The notes below the pieces were generated by a model that saw only the letters and a program-made list of their open reading frames with translations, was not told where the DNA came from and ran no database searches. Shown piece after piece: positions 39,734-50,345 of a DNA stretch of 64,000 bases (position 1 is its first letter; each line of letters opens with the position of its first letter). The DNA lies in assembly GCA_963576725.1 (NCBI GenBank), contig OY755242.1, positions 30,589,225 to 30,653,224 of the forward strand, written 5' to 3'. Origin of the DNA: Azorinus chamasolen (Eukaryota; Mollusca; Bivalvia; Cardiida; Solecurtidae). The position numbers were made by a program, and so were the translations under genes.

Positions 39734-42609
39734 GCTCGGACATGTACAAACAATTAAAACGTGTGTCTATACCCATATTCAAAGGTGAGAAGAAACAGTA
39801 TGAATTTTGGAAAAGTGCGTTTAAATCATGCATCGATGAGACAAATGCCACAGCTGAATACAAGTTTTTACAGTTACGGCAGTATTTAGGTGGAGAAGCA
39901 TTGAGAACCATTGAAGGATTAGGACATAGTGCAGTGGCTTATGACGCTGCAAAGGAACGCTTAGAGAGAAAATTCGGAGGACAGCGGCGTAAGGTAAACA
40001 TATTTCTTGAGGAAATTGACGCCTTTCCTTTAATCAAATACGAAAACACCACAATGATTAACAAGTTCGCTGATTTGTTGGACATTGCTCTTATAAATCT
40101 TAAAGAGAATGAGTCAAATGACCTTAAAAGTGGTTTCCTATGCCTTCAGCTCCTTAAGAAACTGCCTCAATCCATGATTGCTCGTTATGAAAGATGGAAA
40201 TTTGAACATAAACATGAAGAATCAGTTGAAACGCTAAGAGAGTGGGTGTTGAAAGAGGCAGAATTTTATAATGTTGCTATGGAAACAAAATTTGGCCTAG
40301 ACACAACCCAGAGAGGTGACAGAAAGCCTGATCGAGAAAGAGGCAATGACAGATATGAGCGAAATTATCGTGACAGAGTCAATGACAGTCATAGAAGTGA
40401 GCGTAGTTATCACACGATGAGAAAAAATGAACCAGACAGTAAAATCAGTTATCAATGTACATTGTGTTCTGGTAGTCATGGAATATGGAAATGTGGAAGT
40501 TTTAAAGCGCTGCCTGTCACAGAACGTTGGAACAAAGCTAAAGAGCTGAAATTGTGCTTTCGGTGTCTTTCCGAAAATCATATGGGAACCAGTTGCCCAA
40601 AAAAGTGGAAATGCCGCGAGAAAATGTGTAAAAAGAATCATCACACGCTGCTTCACACTAGTGATGAGCGCCAGTTAGCGTCACAGGCAAGTTACAACAG
40701 CACAACTGTGACAAGTTCAAATGATGACAATTCGTATTCAGCATACCAGCCTAGACCACGTGTTGCACTGCGAACAGTCCCAGTGATATTACAAAATGGG
40801 AAACGAAAATTGTCAGTGAATGCCTTATTGGACGATGGGAGCACAAAATCTTACATAAATGCCGATATTGTGGCTGAACTTGGACTGGAATCAAATAATG
40901 ATACTCAAAAAATCACAGTGAATGTACTGAGTGGCAAAAGTGAAAGTTTTGAAAGTAAACCTGTAATTGTCGGAATTGAAAGCTTAAATGGACAGATTAG
41001 AAAGAACATTGAGGTACAAACTATAAAAAATGTTACCGGAAACCTACCGGCAGTTGATTGGAATTGCTATGCTAAACAGTACCCTCACTTAAGAGAAATC
41101 CAGTTTCCGCAAGTTGCTCGAGATAAAAAAGTAGACTTAATGATCGGGATAGACTACCCAGAACTGCACATGTCTCTCCATGAAATCAGCGGGAAACAGG
41201 GTGAGCCTGTTGCCAGATTGACGCCCCTTGGTTGGACATGCGTAGGTCCAACTGTCACAGAAACAAACGTCAGTATGTATACATTCTTCCAAAGAGACTC
41301 TTGTGAAGTAAAAGAATTGAATAAAACCTTGAAGGAATTTTGGGAGATAGAACATGAGATCGTTTCTTCGAACAAACCGGAAACAACTGTTGAAGAAGAG
41401 CAAGTGTTAAGAAAGACAGAGAAAACTATGACTTTTAAAAATAGCAGGTATGAAATTGCAATTCCATGGAAAGATAGATATCAAAAGTTACCAGTAAACT
41501 ATGATATGGCATTGAAAAGACTAGAAAACACTGAAAAGAGGCTGAATAGAAACCCTGAACTGGCAAAATCATATCAAGAGACAATTCAAAAGTATGTGGA
41601 CAACAGTTATGTAGAAAAAGTACCGGTAAGTGTCAATTGTGGTGAGATACCAGGAAAGTGGTTCTTACCGCATTTTCCAGTGATCAAGCCTGATAAAGAT
41701 ACCACAAAGATACGTTTTGTTTTCGATGCCTCAGCGAAAACAGAGGGCGTTTCGTTAAATGACACAATTCATCAAGGTCCCAAATTGCAGCGTGACCTAT
41801 TCGATGTACTCCTACGGTTCAGAAAGTACCCAGTGGCAGTTGTGTGTGACATAGCGGAAATGTACCTTCAGATCGGTTTGAAGGAATCAGACCGGCCCTA
41901 TCACAGATTCTTGTGGAGATCAGAGCCTGAGAAGCCACCAGACACGTATCAGTTTAGTAGATTAGTTTTCGGTGTGAATTGTTCGCCGTTTCTGGCCCAA
42001 TTAGTATCGCAGAAACATCCTAGTCTTCTCGTAAACGAGTATCCAATCGCAGCAGAAACAGTGTTGAAGTCGACCTATATGGACGACAGCATGGATTCGG
42101 TGCCAGATGAACAGCAAGGAGTCGAACTCTACCGCCAGCTGTCAGAGCTTTGGCAACGGGCTGGAATGCATGCGCGAAAATGGTTATCGAATTCACCGAA
42201 AGTACTGAAAGACATTCCACAAGAAGACCGCGCGAAGGAAGTTGACTTAGAGACAACAAATATGCCAGCAATAAAAACATTGGGCGTATGGTGGTCATCC
42301 GCTGATGACAAATTCAATATTCGCGTGAACGAAAAACAAGAAAAGGGTGTTCTAACAAAGCGAACTGTACTCAGTAAGATTGCAACAGTGTTTGATCCGA
42401 TCGGAATGGTAGCTCCAGTGGTCGTTAGGGGAAAAATATTGTTGCAAGAGATATGGACTTCAGGATTAGACTGGGATGAACCTCTGGACCCAGAACTAGA
42501 AGAAAAAGTGCAAATGTGGTTATCAGACTTGTCAGAACTGAGAACTGTCACATTAGAGAGAAGATTAGAGTTCCAGAACGAGCTACACAGTGAAATATAT
42601 ATTTTCTGA
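39727..42609 (+). CDS. BEL/Pao gag-pol: capsid, zinc knuckle, protease, RT
   Basis: A 960-residue open frame. About residues 10-190 are the Gag/DUF1759-type domain (PIFKGEKKQYEFWKSAF). Cys/His knuckles follow near 240-310 (CTLCSGSHGIWKCG, CFRCLSENHMGTSC). The aspartic protease active site is ALLDDGSTKSYIN near 380. RT motifs include IRFVFDASAK and the catalytic YMDDS near 790. The frame stops at 42,609 just as RNase H begins, because of a frame change near 42,595. The protein would copy the element RNA within virus-like particles. Confidence 0.93.
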   Translation: MVSSDMYKQLKRVSIPIFKGEKKQYEFWKSAFKSCIDETNATAEYKFLQLRQYLGGEALRTIEGLGHSAVAYDAAKERLERKFGGQRRKVNIFLEEIDAFPLIKYENTTMINKFADLLDIALINLKENESNDLKSGFLCLQLLKKLPQSMIARYERWKFEHKHEESVETLREWVLKEAEFYNVAMETKFGLDTTQRGDRKPDRERGNDRYERNYRDRVNDSHRSERSYHTMRKNEPDSKISYQCTLCSGSHGIWKCGSFKALPVTERWNKAKELKLCFRCLSENHMGTSCPKKWKCREKMCKKNHHTLLHTSDERQLASQASYNSTTVTSSNDDNSYSAYQPRPRVALRTVPVILQNGKRKLSVNALLDDGSTKSYINADIVAELGLESNNDTQKITVNVLSGKSESFESKPVIVGIESLNGQIRKNIEVQTIKNVTGNLPAVDWNCYAKQYPHLREIQFPQVARDKKVDLMIGIDYPELHMSLHEISGKQGEPVARLTPLGWTCVGPTVTETNVSMYTFFQRDSCEVKELNKTLKEFWEIEHEIVSSNKPETTVEEEQVLRKTEKTMTFKNSRYEIAIPWKDRYQKLPVNYDMALKRLENTEKRLNRNPELAKSYQETIQKYVDNSYVEKVPVSVNCGEIPGKWFLPHFPVIKPDKDTTKIRFVFDASAKTEGVSLNDTIHQGPKLQRDLFDVLLRFRKYPVAVVCDIAEMYLQIGLKESDRPYHRFLWRSEPEKPPDTYQFSRLVFGVNCSPFLAQLVSQKHPSLLVNEYPIAAETVLKSTYMDDSMDSVPDEQQGVELYRQLSELWQRAGMHARKWLSNSPKVLKDIPQEDRAKEVDLETTNMPAIKTLGVWWSSADDKFNIRVNEKQEKGVLTKRTVLSKIATVFDPIGMVAPVVVRGKILLQEIWTSGLDWDEPLDPELEEKVQMWLSDLSELRTVTLERRLEFQNELHSEIYIF

Positions 42610-43060
42610 TGCATCTACAGAAGCATATGGTGCTGTAGCGTATGTAAGACATGTTTATCCAAATGGTGACATTGTAATCAAATTCGTAGCGGCAAAAACA
42701 AGAGTGGCTCCACTGAAAAGTGTCAGTATCCCAAGATTAGAATTGATAGCTGCCGTGCTAGGACTAAGATTGTGTGAACAGGTTACACAAACATTGAAAA
42801 TTCCAATGTCGGATGTTATGTTTTGGTCAGACAGTATGAATGTACTTTGGTGGGTGCGAGCTAAAAGTCGAAGCTTTAAACCGTTTGTCGCGAACAGAAT
42901 CGGAAGTATTCAAACCGTTTCGGAACCTCAGCAATGGCGTTACGTACCAAGCAAAGAAAATCCCGCGGACTTGACCACACGAGGAAGAACCGTAACTGAT
43001 CTCGGTGAAAACACCCTTTGGTGGAGGGGTCCCGCATTTCTCTGGGCACCAGAGGAAGAA
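42600..43060 (+). CDS. BEL/Pao pol continuation: RNase H
   Basis: The next frame (open 42,590-43,111) opens with IFSDASTEAYGAVAYV and continues with PRLELIAAVLGLRL, MFWSDSMNVLWW and VPSKENPADLTTRG. SDAS, LEL and SDS supply the acidic RNase H residues. The frame changes again near 43,060. Confidence 0.88.
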
Positions 43061-44280
43061 TGTGGCCAGAAAACAAGTTTCAGCAAAATGACAATGCGAA
43101 GTGTGAAATGAAAGTAAAATCAACAGCAGAAAACGCGGTGAACTTTTCGTTTAAAAGTTCGAGTGACAATGAAAATCGTTTAGATCCGGAGAATTACTCG
43201 TCATGGAATCGGTTAGTGCGAGTCTCTGCATGGGTCAATCGGTTTATAGAGAACTGTCAACTCGCAAAAGATGAAAGAAACTGTAACAAAGAGTTGCTAT
43301 TAGGTGAGCTGCAAAATGCTAAAAATCTGTTGACTCGCAGAGCCCAAGCTGAAGACTTCGAACAAGAATATCAGAACTTGCAAAAGGGAAAACCTATTCC
43401 AAACGCTAGTAAACTTTTGCCGTTAAACCCAAAACTAGATGAAGAAGGGGTAATGAGAAGTGATAGTCGTTTGAAATTCGCTGAACACTTGCCATATGAC
43501 TCAAAGTACCCTGTGATTCTCCCAAGAAAGAATTCAGTGACAAAACTAATTGTGAAACATCATCATGAGAGTGGAAATCACTGTGGGACAAATCAAACGC
43601 TGGCAAAATTGTCAGCTAGATATTGGATAGTTTCAGGACGTGAAGAAATAAGAGACTTAGAAAACGAGTGCCAAGAGTGTAAACGTAGAAAGCAGAACAC
43701 AGCTCATCAGAAGATGGCCCCCCTACCGGAATATAGACGAGGACGGTCAATGAGAGCATTTAGCCAAACAGCAGTCGATTATGCAGGGCCTTTCTTAACT
43801 AAACAAGGCCGTGGAAAACCCAGACACAAGCGTTATTTGTGCTTATTCACATGCATGGGTTGCCGTGCAGTGCATTTAGAACTTTCCTACGCAATGGATA
43901 CAGACTCTTTTCTGAACGCGTTCTACAGGTTCACAAATCGACGGGGTCTGCCGGAAGTCGTTCTTTCGGACAACGGGACTAGTTTTGTCGGAGCTGTGCG
44001 CGAGCTGAAGGAACTCTATGATCAGCTTAACAAAGACCAAATCGCCAAGAAAGGAGCAAACCAGGGAATTCAGTGGCGTTTCATTCCACCAGGAACCCCG
44101 CATTTCGGTGGAGTACATGAATCCATGATAAAAAGTGCGAAACGCGCCGTGTATGCTATTCTCCAGAATGCAGACATAACAGACGAGGAGTTGCTAACCG
44201 CGTTCACTGGCGCAGAAAGTTTAATAAACAGTCGACCACTGACTTTCCAAAGTGCAAACCAAAGGATGAGTGTGTATTAA
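43060..44280 (+). CDS. BEL/Pao pol continuation: integrase
   Basis: Contains an HHCC zinc region (KHHHESGNHCGTNQTLAKL, ENECQECKRRK) and a DDE core with VDYAGPF, VLSDNGTSF and HFGGVHESM carrying the three acidic residues. It ends early at TAA 44,278-44,280 because of a frame change near 44,270 in a short C run. Apart from the breaks the catalytic residues are intact. Confidence 0.9.
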   Translation: MWPENKFQQNDNAKCEMKVKSTAENAVNFSFKSSSDNENRLDPENYSSWNRLVRVSAWVNRFIENCQLAKDERNCNKELLLGELQNAKNLLTRRAQAEDFEQEYQNLQKGKPIPNASKLLPLNPKLDEEGVMRSDSRLKFAEHLPYDSKYPVILPRKNSVTKLIVKHHHESGNHCGTNQTLAKLSARYWIVSGREEIRDLENECQECKRRKQNTAHQKMAPLPEYRRGRSMRAFSQTAVDYAGPFLTKQGRGKPRHKRYLCLFTCMGCRAVHLELSYAMDTDSFLNAFYRFTNRRGLPEVVLSDNGTSFVGAVRELKELYDQLNKDQIAKKGANQGIQWRFIPPGTPHFGGVHESMIKSAKRAVYAILQNADITDEELLTAFTGAESLINSRPLTFQSANQRMSVY

Positions 44281-44675
44281 CACCAAATCACTTCTTGCAT
44301 GGACAACTTGGTGGTGAATTTACTCCAGAAACAGTAGACAGTACGCAAATCAGCTATAGGAAACGATGGAGACGGGTTCAAGAACTCGTGAAACATTTCT
44401 GGGATCGCTGGTTGCGTGAATTCCTACCGACCCTTGCCTCTCGTAAAAAATGGCACCAGCAGAGGCAAAACTTCGTCGTTGGAGATGTCGTTCTAGCTGT
44501 CGATCCAGATACAACCCGGGGAAAATGGCCGTTGGGACGTGTAACACGTGTGTTTCCAGGAGCGGACGGTCAGGTGCGAGTTGCCGAGGTACAGATCGCG
44601 AGCAAAATTGTGAAACGACCTATTCATCGGTTGTGTTTAATCGTACCGTCAGAAAGTGCCGTTCAAGAGCCATAA
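44281..44675 (+). CDS. BEL/Pao integrase C-terminal tail (DUF5641-like)
   Basis: The third frame reads MHGQLGGEFTPETV, WDRWLREFLPTLASRKKWH, VGDVVLAVDPDTTRGKWPLG and RVTRVFPGADGQVRVAEV to a stop at 44,675. The DRW...EYLPTL...W and GDVVL...PRGKWPLGRV pattern is characteristic of the C-terminal domain of BEL/Pao polyproteins. Confidence 0.85.
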
Positions 44676-46272
44676 TAAAGCTCTAAATCTTAAATCAGAG
44701 TTAGAATTCGTATAAAATGCGTGTGCGCGCAAGAAAGAACTGCCAGACGTCAGAATGTGTGTATATATATATATATAAACTGCCAGACGTCAAATATTGA
44801 GTATATGAACTGCTAGACGTAAAAAATATGTGCTTATAGACTGCCAGACGTCATATCGTAGTACGTAAATAAACCACTACAGAGGTCCATCAAGACAGAT
44901 GAAGACAAAACCTTTGTAAAATTTATATATGTATCGTCTTTTATAATTCTATTTTGAAATGTATGTGGTATGAAATCTGGAATGTCCAGATATCATATAG
45001 AGTATAATGAATGGTTCAGACAATCATTATAGAGCTTATGTCAAAGAATAATTGGTATAGTCTTTTATAATTCTATTTTGAGTGCATTGATATGTGATCT
45101 GGAATACCCAGATACAATATAGTAAAAATGGTTGTAATTTGAGACAATCATTTTCAGAAGCTGTGTAAAGAAAAATACCATTATAGTCTCTTATAATTTG
45201 AATGTGAATGTATTGTATATGAGATCTGGGATACCCAGACTCCATATAGGTTAATATTGAAAATTTTAGAAAGGGTTCTAGAACATGTTTGTCGAAAGTC
45301 CAAGAATATTGACAGGTATTGTTTTGTTTGAAAGTGTTTGGGAGGTCTACACAGCGCCACATTCATGTACATAAAAGAAAAGTTTGTCATGTCTTGATTG
45401 CATAGAAAATATCATGTTTTACAAGGTTGTAAAATTCATGAACAGTTTCATGTATGCAAAGATATTTTCCAAGGAAGGTCAGAACATAAAAATGCATCTT
45501 TATGTTCATGATACTCGTTTGGAAAATGTATGTATTCGTTTTAATTCTTTAAAGTATTGCTAGGTAATTGTGTAATTAATGTGATTTATGCTTTCGAATT
45601 GTTAGGAGTCATGGACCAACTTAAACAATGTGTTATATGCCATCTTTTGTAATCAGCCTGTGAGATTATAAGTAAAAATGTATATTCAAGAAATAAAGTA
45701 GTGATTGATCAAGTTATTGACACTACTTGTGGTCTTGATCATTAATATTCGTATGTCTAAAGATATTTTCACAGGTTGATGTGTTGGAAAATGATTGAAG
45801 TACTATCTGGGTGTTTTTTAGTTTGTTAAATAGAGTTTCTGATATCGTGTTTAAACCAAAAATGTTTGTATCATTGTCGCTTTGTTGAGGTTTTGAAAGT
45901 GAACTTTAACAAAAGCTCGTTGAAATATTGCAAGTACATGTAAATTGTATTGGAATGTCAAAGGACAAGAAAAAGAAAATATTAAGGATGTGAGCATTTA
46001 TTAGTACTTGTAAGAGTTGTCGTTCTTGATATGAGAGGTTTGCTGAAAAACACATCTGATGCTTAGAATTTTATTAAGATTCAAAGTGTCTTGAATTTTT
46101 AAAGTTTTATGAATGGCATAGAGAGGTGTTTTACTGCAAATAGACTTGATCAATGTTTACATTATCTGTGTAATAGTTAGTTAATAGTTTAGTAGACAAG
46201 TTTGGTCTACAGAGTTATCGTTTGCATCGTTTTTTCGTTATTTTTGTCTGTAGAAAATTGCAAGAATTTTCT
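44676..46272 (+). other. Long BEL/Pao 3' untranslated region with internal repeats
   Basis: About 1.6 kb separates the stop codon from the polypurine tract. Four copies of (A)ACTGCYAGACGTMA lie at 44,739-44,860. A tandem triplicate of about 124 bp starts at 44,938, 45,062 and 45,188 (CTTTTATAATTCTATTTTGA, then ATCTGGAATACCCAGATA). No envelope-like ORF is recognised. Confidence 0.7.
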
Positions 46273-46284
46273 AGAAGGGGGGAA
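46273..46284 (+). other. Polypurine tract
   Basis: AGAAGGGGGGAA directly abuts the 3' LTR, the expected plus-strand primer. Confidence 0.9.
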
Positions 46285-46539
46285 TGTTCTGAAGAGATCG
46301 TATCCATAGGCGCCGCAGTCGGCCGCACTATTGTCGTCCAGGTTCATAGTTTTATTCGTCTTGGTTTTAGACCGAAAAAGTCTTTTTTCGTCGATGTTGC
46401 AATAGATAGTCGGCATGGTCATGTATCGAAAGTATCGTTGTAAAGTAATGTTCGCAGAATAAAGTTGAAGAAAACAGAAGAATAGTATATTGTTTATCGC
46501 CCATCGAGATCGTATAGTTATTGTTAAACCTTCGGAACA
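46285..46539 (+). repeat. BEL/Pao 3' LTR
   Basis: 255 bp, identical by eye to the 5' LTR, followed by the CCTAT target duplication at 46,540-46,544. Confidence 0.96.
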
Positions 46540-46544
46540 CCTAT

Positions 46545-49060
46545 CTTCTAACCTTTCACCGTATTTACAATAATTATCAACACCAGGACGTCGGGAAAGT
46601 GCATCTGCATTTGAATGTAACCGACCTGCTCTGTGTTCAATAGTAAAATCATATGTACCCAACAGAGTTAACCATCTTGCTAACTGCCCTTTTACATTTT
46701 TGAAATTAAGGAGCCCTTATAAACCAGAGTGATCTGTTCTAATAACATTTCTTCCATATACATAGTGATAAAAGTGTTTTAAAGCATTCGCAATAGCTAA
46801 CAGTTCTCGTCTAGTTACACAGTAACGCCTCTCTGTCTTTGTAAAACATTTGCTAAAGTAACTTATCACCTTTTCCTGTCCATTGATAACTTGCGAAAGA
46901 ACAGCTCCCTGACCTACCAAGGACGCATCAGTATCAAGGATAAACAGACCATTCTCAGTGGGAAATGACAAAATTGGTGCTGAAGTCAAAGTATCTTTGA
47001 TAGTATTAAAAGACTTTTCACATTCAGGTGTCTAAACAAATTTTCTACCATTTTCAGAAAATTCATGGATAGGTTTTGCAATAGTTGCAAATTGGTAAAT
47101 GTAACTTCTATAAATAGCTTGCAAGAGAAATAAAACTTCTTGCTTCCTTAGCACTCTTTGGTGTTGGCCAATCTTTTACTTTATCTGGTGTTGTGCCAAT
47201 ACCTTTCTCACTAATAATGTGCAATAAGAATTTGACCTCTTTTTTTTTTTTCAATAAAACACATTTCTTAGGATTCAGTTTCAAATTTGCTTCTTTAAGT
47301 CTTTGAAACACTATTTCCAAATTTTGAAGTTGCTCTGGGAATGTTTTGGAGAAGCAATTTATATCATATAAGTAAATAATAATACCTTTCCAAAGAAGCC
47401 CTGCAAAGACCATTTGCATAAGTCGTGTAATGTTGCTAAGCGTTTCCATTGCCATTGCTGACCACCTGGTATTGAAAATGCGGGTTTCTGTCCACCTTTC
47501 TCCTCAATATCAACTTGCCAGTAATCATATTTCATATCTAAACATGACCACCATTTTGAACCAGATAATGCATCAAGGCTATCATCTGTTCTTGGAAGCG
47601 GTTGCGAATCTTTTATCGTTGCAAGATTCAACGCCCTGTAGTCGCAGCAAAATATGATCGACCCGTCTGGTTTCGTTACCGTGACAACAGAATTCCAAGA
47701 ACTTTGTGAACATTTCTCAATAATATCATCTTTCTCCAGTTTTTGCAACTTCTTCATCAACAACTTTTCTCTTAACTAGAGGAATTATATAAGGATATTT
47801 TTGCCAGGTTTAGCATTGCCTGTATCAATTGTATGTTTTGTTATTGATGTATGACCAATATCACCTGAATATTTACTGCAAATACTGCTATGCTTAATCA
47901 ATTATTTTCTTTTTCTTAGTTCTTCTCTTTGTTCAAAACTCAGATTTGAAGACGACTTCTCATACATATCCTTCAAATGCTCTTGTCCATTTTCTTTCCT
48001 GGTACTAGTGGTAATATTATTAACAGTTTGCTTCTCAGCCACAATAACTGGCCCGAACACTGCAGTTTAGGTATCTTTGTACAGTGTTACAGATTCATCT
48101 GAAAACATTGCAAGTCTAATAGGAACTTTACCTGACTTTGTATCCACCAACACCTTTGCAACCATCAGCCAAGTCTTTTCTAAGAAATTCTCACTTCCTT
48201 CTACCAAGCAAACACTATTTCTACCCACATGATCTAACAACTTTCCTTCAACAACAACCTCAGAATTTGCCTCTATAATAACATTTTCACACAATGAAAC
48301 TCTACAGCAATTTGCCTGTGAACCTTTTTTATGTAACATGGAATTTTGTCACCATTCACTAACATATGATATTTGCTAATAATCAAATCACACTTTTTTC
48401 TTTCATGAAATCAATTCCTATAATAGCATCCTCCACCATGTCTGAAATAAGCATTTCATGCTTGAAAATATGCCCACCAATATTCAATTCCAACACAATT
48501 TTTCCAAAGAATGGCTTACTTTCACCCGTCACAGTACAGAGCATAATATTTTCCGGTCTAATTTGCAAATTACAATCTTTCTTCCATTTTTCCACAAATG
48601 TGCTATTAACAACTGACACATTTGCTCCAGAATCGCATAAACAAGAAATAACATCTCCGTTTATCACAGAATCACAAAAATAACCAGTCTTTAGACTATT
48701 CATCTGTATAGTTGTGGACCCTACATTCTGCCTGGTCTGGTTGTGGCCCCAAACCCGACCTTGATCCGTTTCCCGAGTTCCTGTTATTGTAATTGTTACC
48801 CTGATAACCATTGTTCTGATGTATGTTATTGAATTTGTCTCTATTTTTTAACACACCTGTTTTTGTTTTTCTGAAAATACTTGTTATTGTTGTATCTTCA
48901 TTAATTTGATCTATGGCCTTGATTATGAAATCTGTTCTGATCACTGTTTGAGTAATCAGACTTTTTGTTGTCATGACCACTATGTAGCCTATCATTTTCC
49001 TCTCTCCTCTCATCGAGACATCTAGCCTTTCAACCCGATCTGTCAATTTCTCAAGCTTTT
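46545..49060 (-). pseudogene. Gypsy element, upstream part: gag end, protease, RT, RNase H
   Basis: Minus-strand pieces from upstream to downstream are: gag-like basic region (49,046-48,696, with NNGYQGNNYNNRNSGNG), aspartic protease (48,811-48,383: LCDSGANVSVV, AIIGIDFM), connector (48,339-48,067), RT (47,763-47,108: CCDYRALNLATIKDSQPLPR, the catalytic box degraded to YLYDI), RNase H (46,989-46,717: DASLVGQGAVLSQV, TRRELLAIANALKHF) and the RNase H end ADALSRRP (about 46,600). Multiple stops and frame changes make it inactive. Its integrase lies at 37,202-38,723. Confidence 0.88.
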
Positions 49061-49061
49061 C

Positions 49062-49410
49062 GATAACCCAGAAACCCAGAAACCGATTTAACCCCCAGTG
49101 ACTTTCGTCACTGACCGTTCCAAGGCGGTACTTCCATTTCCCTTTATTGTATAAATTCTGAAGGGTGGTGATCCTTGTTTTGTCTTTGTGTGTCTCTTTC
49201 TGCCTTTTATATACATGTGCATTTGCTGTTTGTCAGGATGCTGTTTGGGCGGCTGTGTGTTGTGTTTGCATTTATCAACTACATGTATCTCCTTTGACAG
49301 ACATCTATGTTTATTCCTAAATTTGTTGCTTTATGACTGTGTATTTAATGTAGCTTGTTATTTAGTCCCGACCAGGGATCAATCCCGCAACTGTTATCTT
49401 CAAAGGTATA
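49062..49410 (+). repeat. Dispersed repeat related to element X tails
   Basis: CCGATTTAACCCCCAGTG, CACTGACCGTTCCAAGGCGG and CTTTGTGTGTCTCTTTCTGCC parallel the tails at 10,300 and 58,690. It also contains ATAAATTCTGAAGGGTGGTG, echoing the junctions of the 118-bp-repeat element. Ends are unclear. Confidence 0.5.
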
Positions 49411-49930
49411 CATTCTAACTGGTTCATCTTTCATCTAGTTCCATTCTGATTTTTAACCAGTTTGATAAAAATTCATAGTAGCAAATACACTATTGATCAC
49501 AATTGTTTCAAAACTACATAGTTCTAACATTTATCTGTTTTTCTAGTAAATGCTTCTTTTCAGTAGATGTATGCAAAGGGGTTAGGTCTAAAATAACCTA
49601 TGAGGGAATGGGTTAACCCTTTTCCTATTGTGTGTTATGTAAGAACTAATCATATCATGAATATTAATTACATTTTTTTATAATGGCATATAAATACAAA
49701 ACAGTTTAGCTCAGGTAGAAACTATAGACTCAGATCTATATTACACCATAAGCAAATAGCAGGCACTGACTAGACGGCGTCTACCATCTTTGTGAATGCG
49801 CAAGAAGGGCGTTTATATGGGTTAAAGAATAACCGTAAATATTTGGAGGTTGTATTTCCGTTTGTAAGTATATAGAGTAAGCTGGGAGTTTCCTGCTAAC
49901 TGCAGTACCTTATAAACCCATCAAAATATC
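49401..49930 (+). repeat. Second copy of the repeat at 1-640
   Basis: ACATTCTAACTGGTTCATC, TTTCAGTAGATGTATG and TTTCCGTTTGTAAGTATA match the repeat at the window start. GGAATGGGTTAACCCTTTTCC near 49,605 is a palindromic TTAA site of the piggyBac-MITE kind. Confidence 0.45.
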
Positions 49931-49982
49931 ATCTGCCAAAACTCGGATATGAAACAAGTATAGGTTAGAGCTTATAAACTGC

Positions 49983-50054
49983 GGTCTTCGAAAATAAGAC
50001 GGCCGATAACGCGAGCGAAGCGAAGCGTTTTTGGCCGTCTTATTTTCGAAGACC
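49983..50054. repeat. Inverted repeat with 22-bp perfect arms
   Basis: The left arm is GGTCTTCGAAAATAAGACGG plus CC (49,983-50,004) and the right arm is 50,033-50,054. The loop is GATAACGCGAGCGAAGCGAA plus GCGTTTTT. After it, CCACCAATCAAAC is directly repeated. It is probably a small foldback element. Confidence 0.7.
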
Positions 50055-50277
50055 CACCAATCAAACCCACCAATCAAACAAATGTCGTATTTGTTAAAAT
50101 TCTCATTGTTTTATGGTTTGAAAATCCTACACAGTGAAACTGGCTTCGCGTCTTTTTCTTGTAAACATTGCCTTATTTGGCTGTGTCACGTTATCAAATA
50201 TTCCCCATCTATGTGTAAAACATTTTTTACACAATTTTCTGTAGTCCAAATAATAATGGCTGACAGCAATCTCGTAG

Positions 50278-50345
50278 TACGGAAGCCTATTAGGGCCATT
50301 TTGACTTAGAACTTAGATCTTACAACTTAGAACTTAGATCTTAGA
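50278..50345 (+). repeat. Left TIR of the DDE transposon
   Basis: The first 50 bases match the inverted right end almost perfectly. They then diverge by length within the CTTAGAA repeats and re-align at GACGCGG near 50,366. The inner part is itself a tandem repeat of ACTTAGATCTTA / ACTTAGAA. Confidence 0.85.

Larger units (their letters stand above)
38724..46539 (+). mobile_element. Full-length BEL/Pao LTR retrotransposon
   Basis: A 7,816-bp element has 255-bp LTRs beginning TG and ending CA, a 5-bp target duplication CCTAT (38,719-38,723 and 46,540-46,544), a primer binding site, gag, protease, RT, RNase H, integrase and a polypurine tract. The LTRs appear identical base for base, implying a very recent insertion. 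Despite this, the coding region changes frame near 39,730, 42,595, 43,060 and 44,270. It landed inside a Gypsy element on the opposite strand. Confidence 0.96.

Noticed and set aside
44676..46272. Envelope gene in the BEL element
   Set aside because: No ORF of suitable length, no signal peptide or membrane segment.
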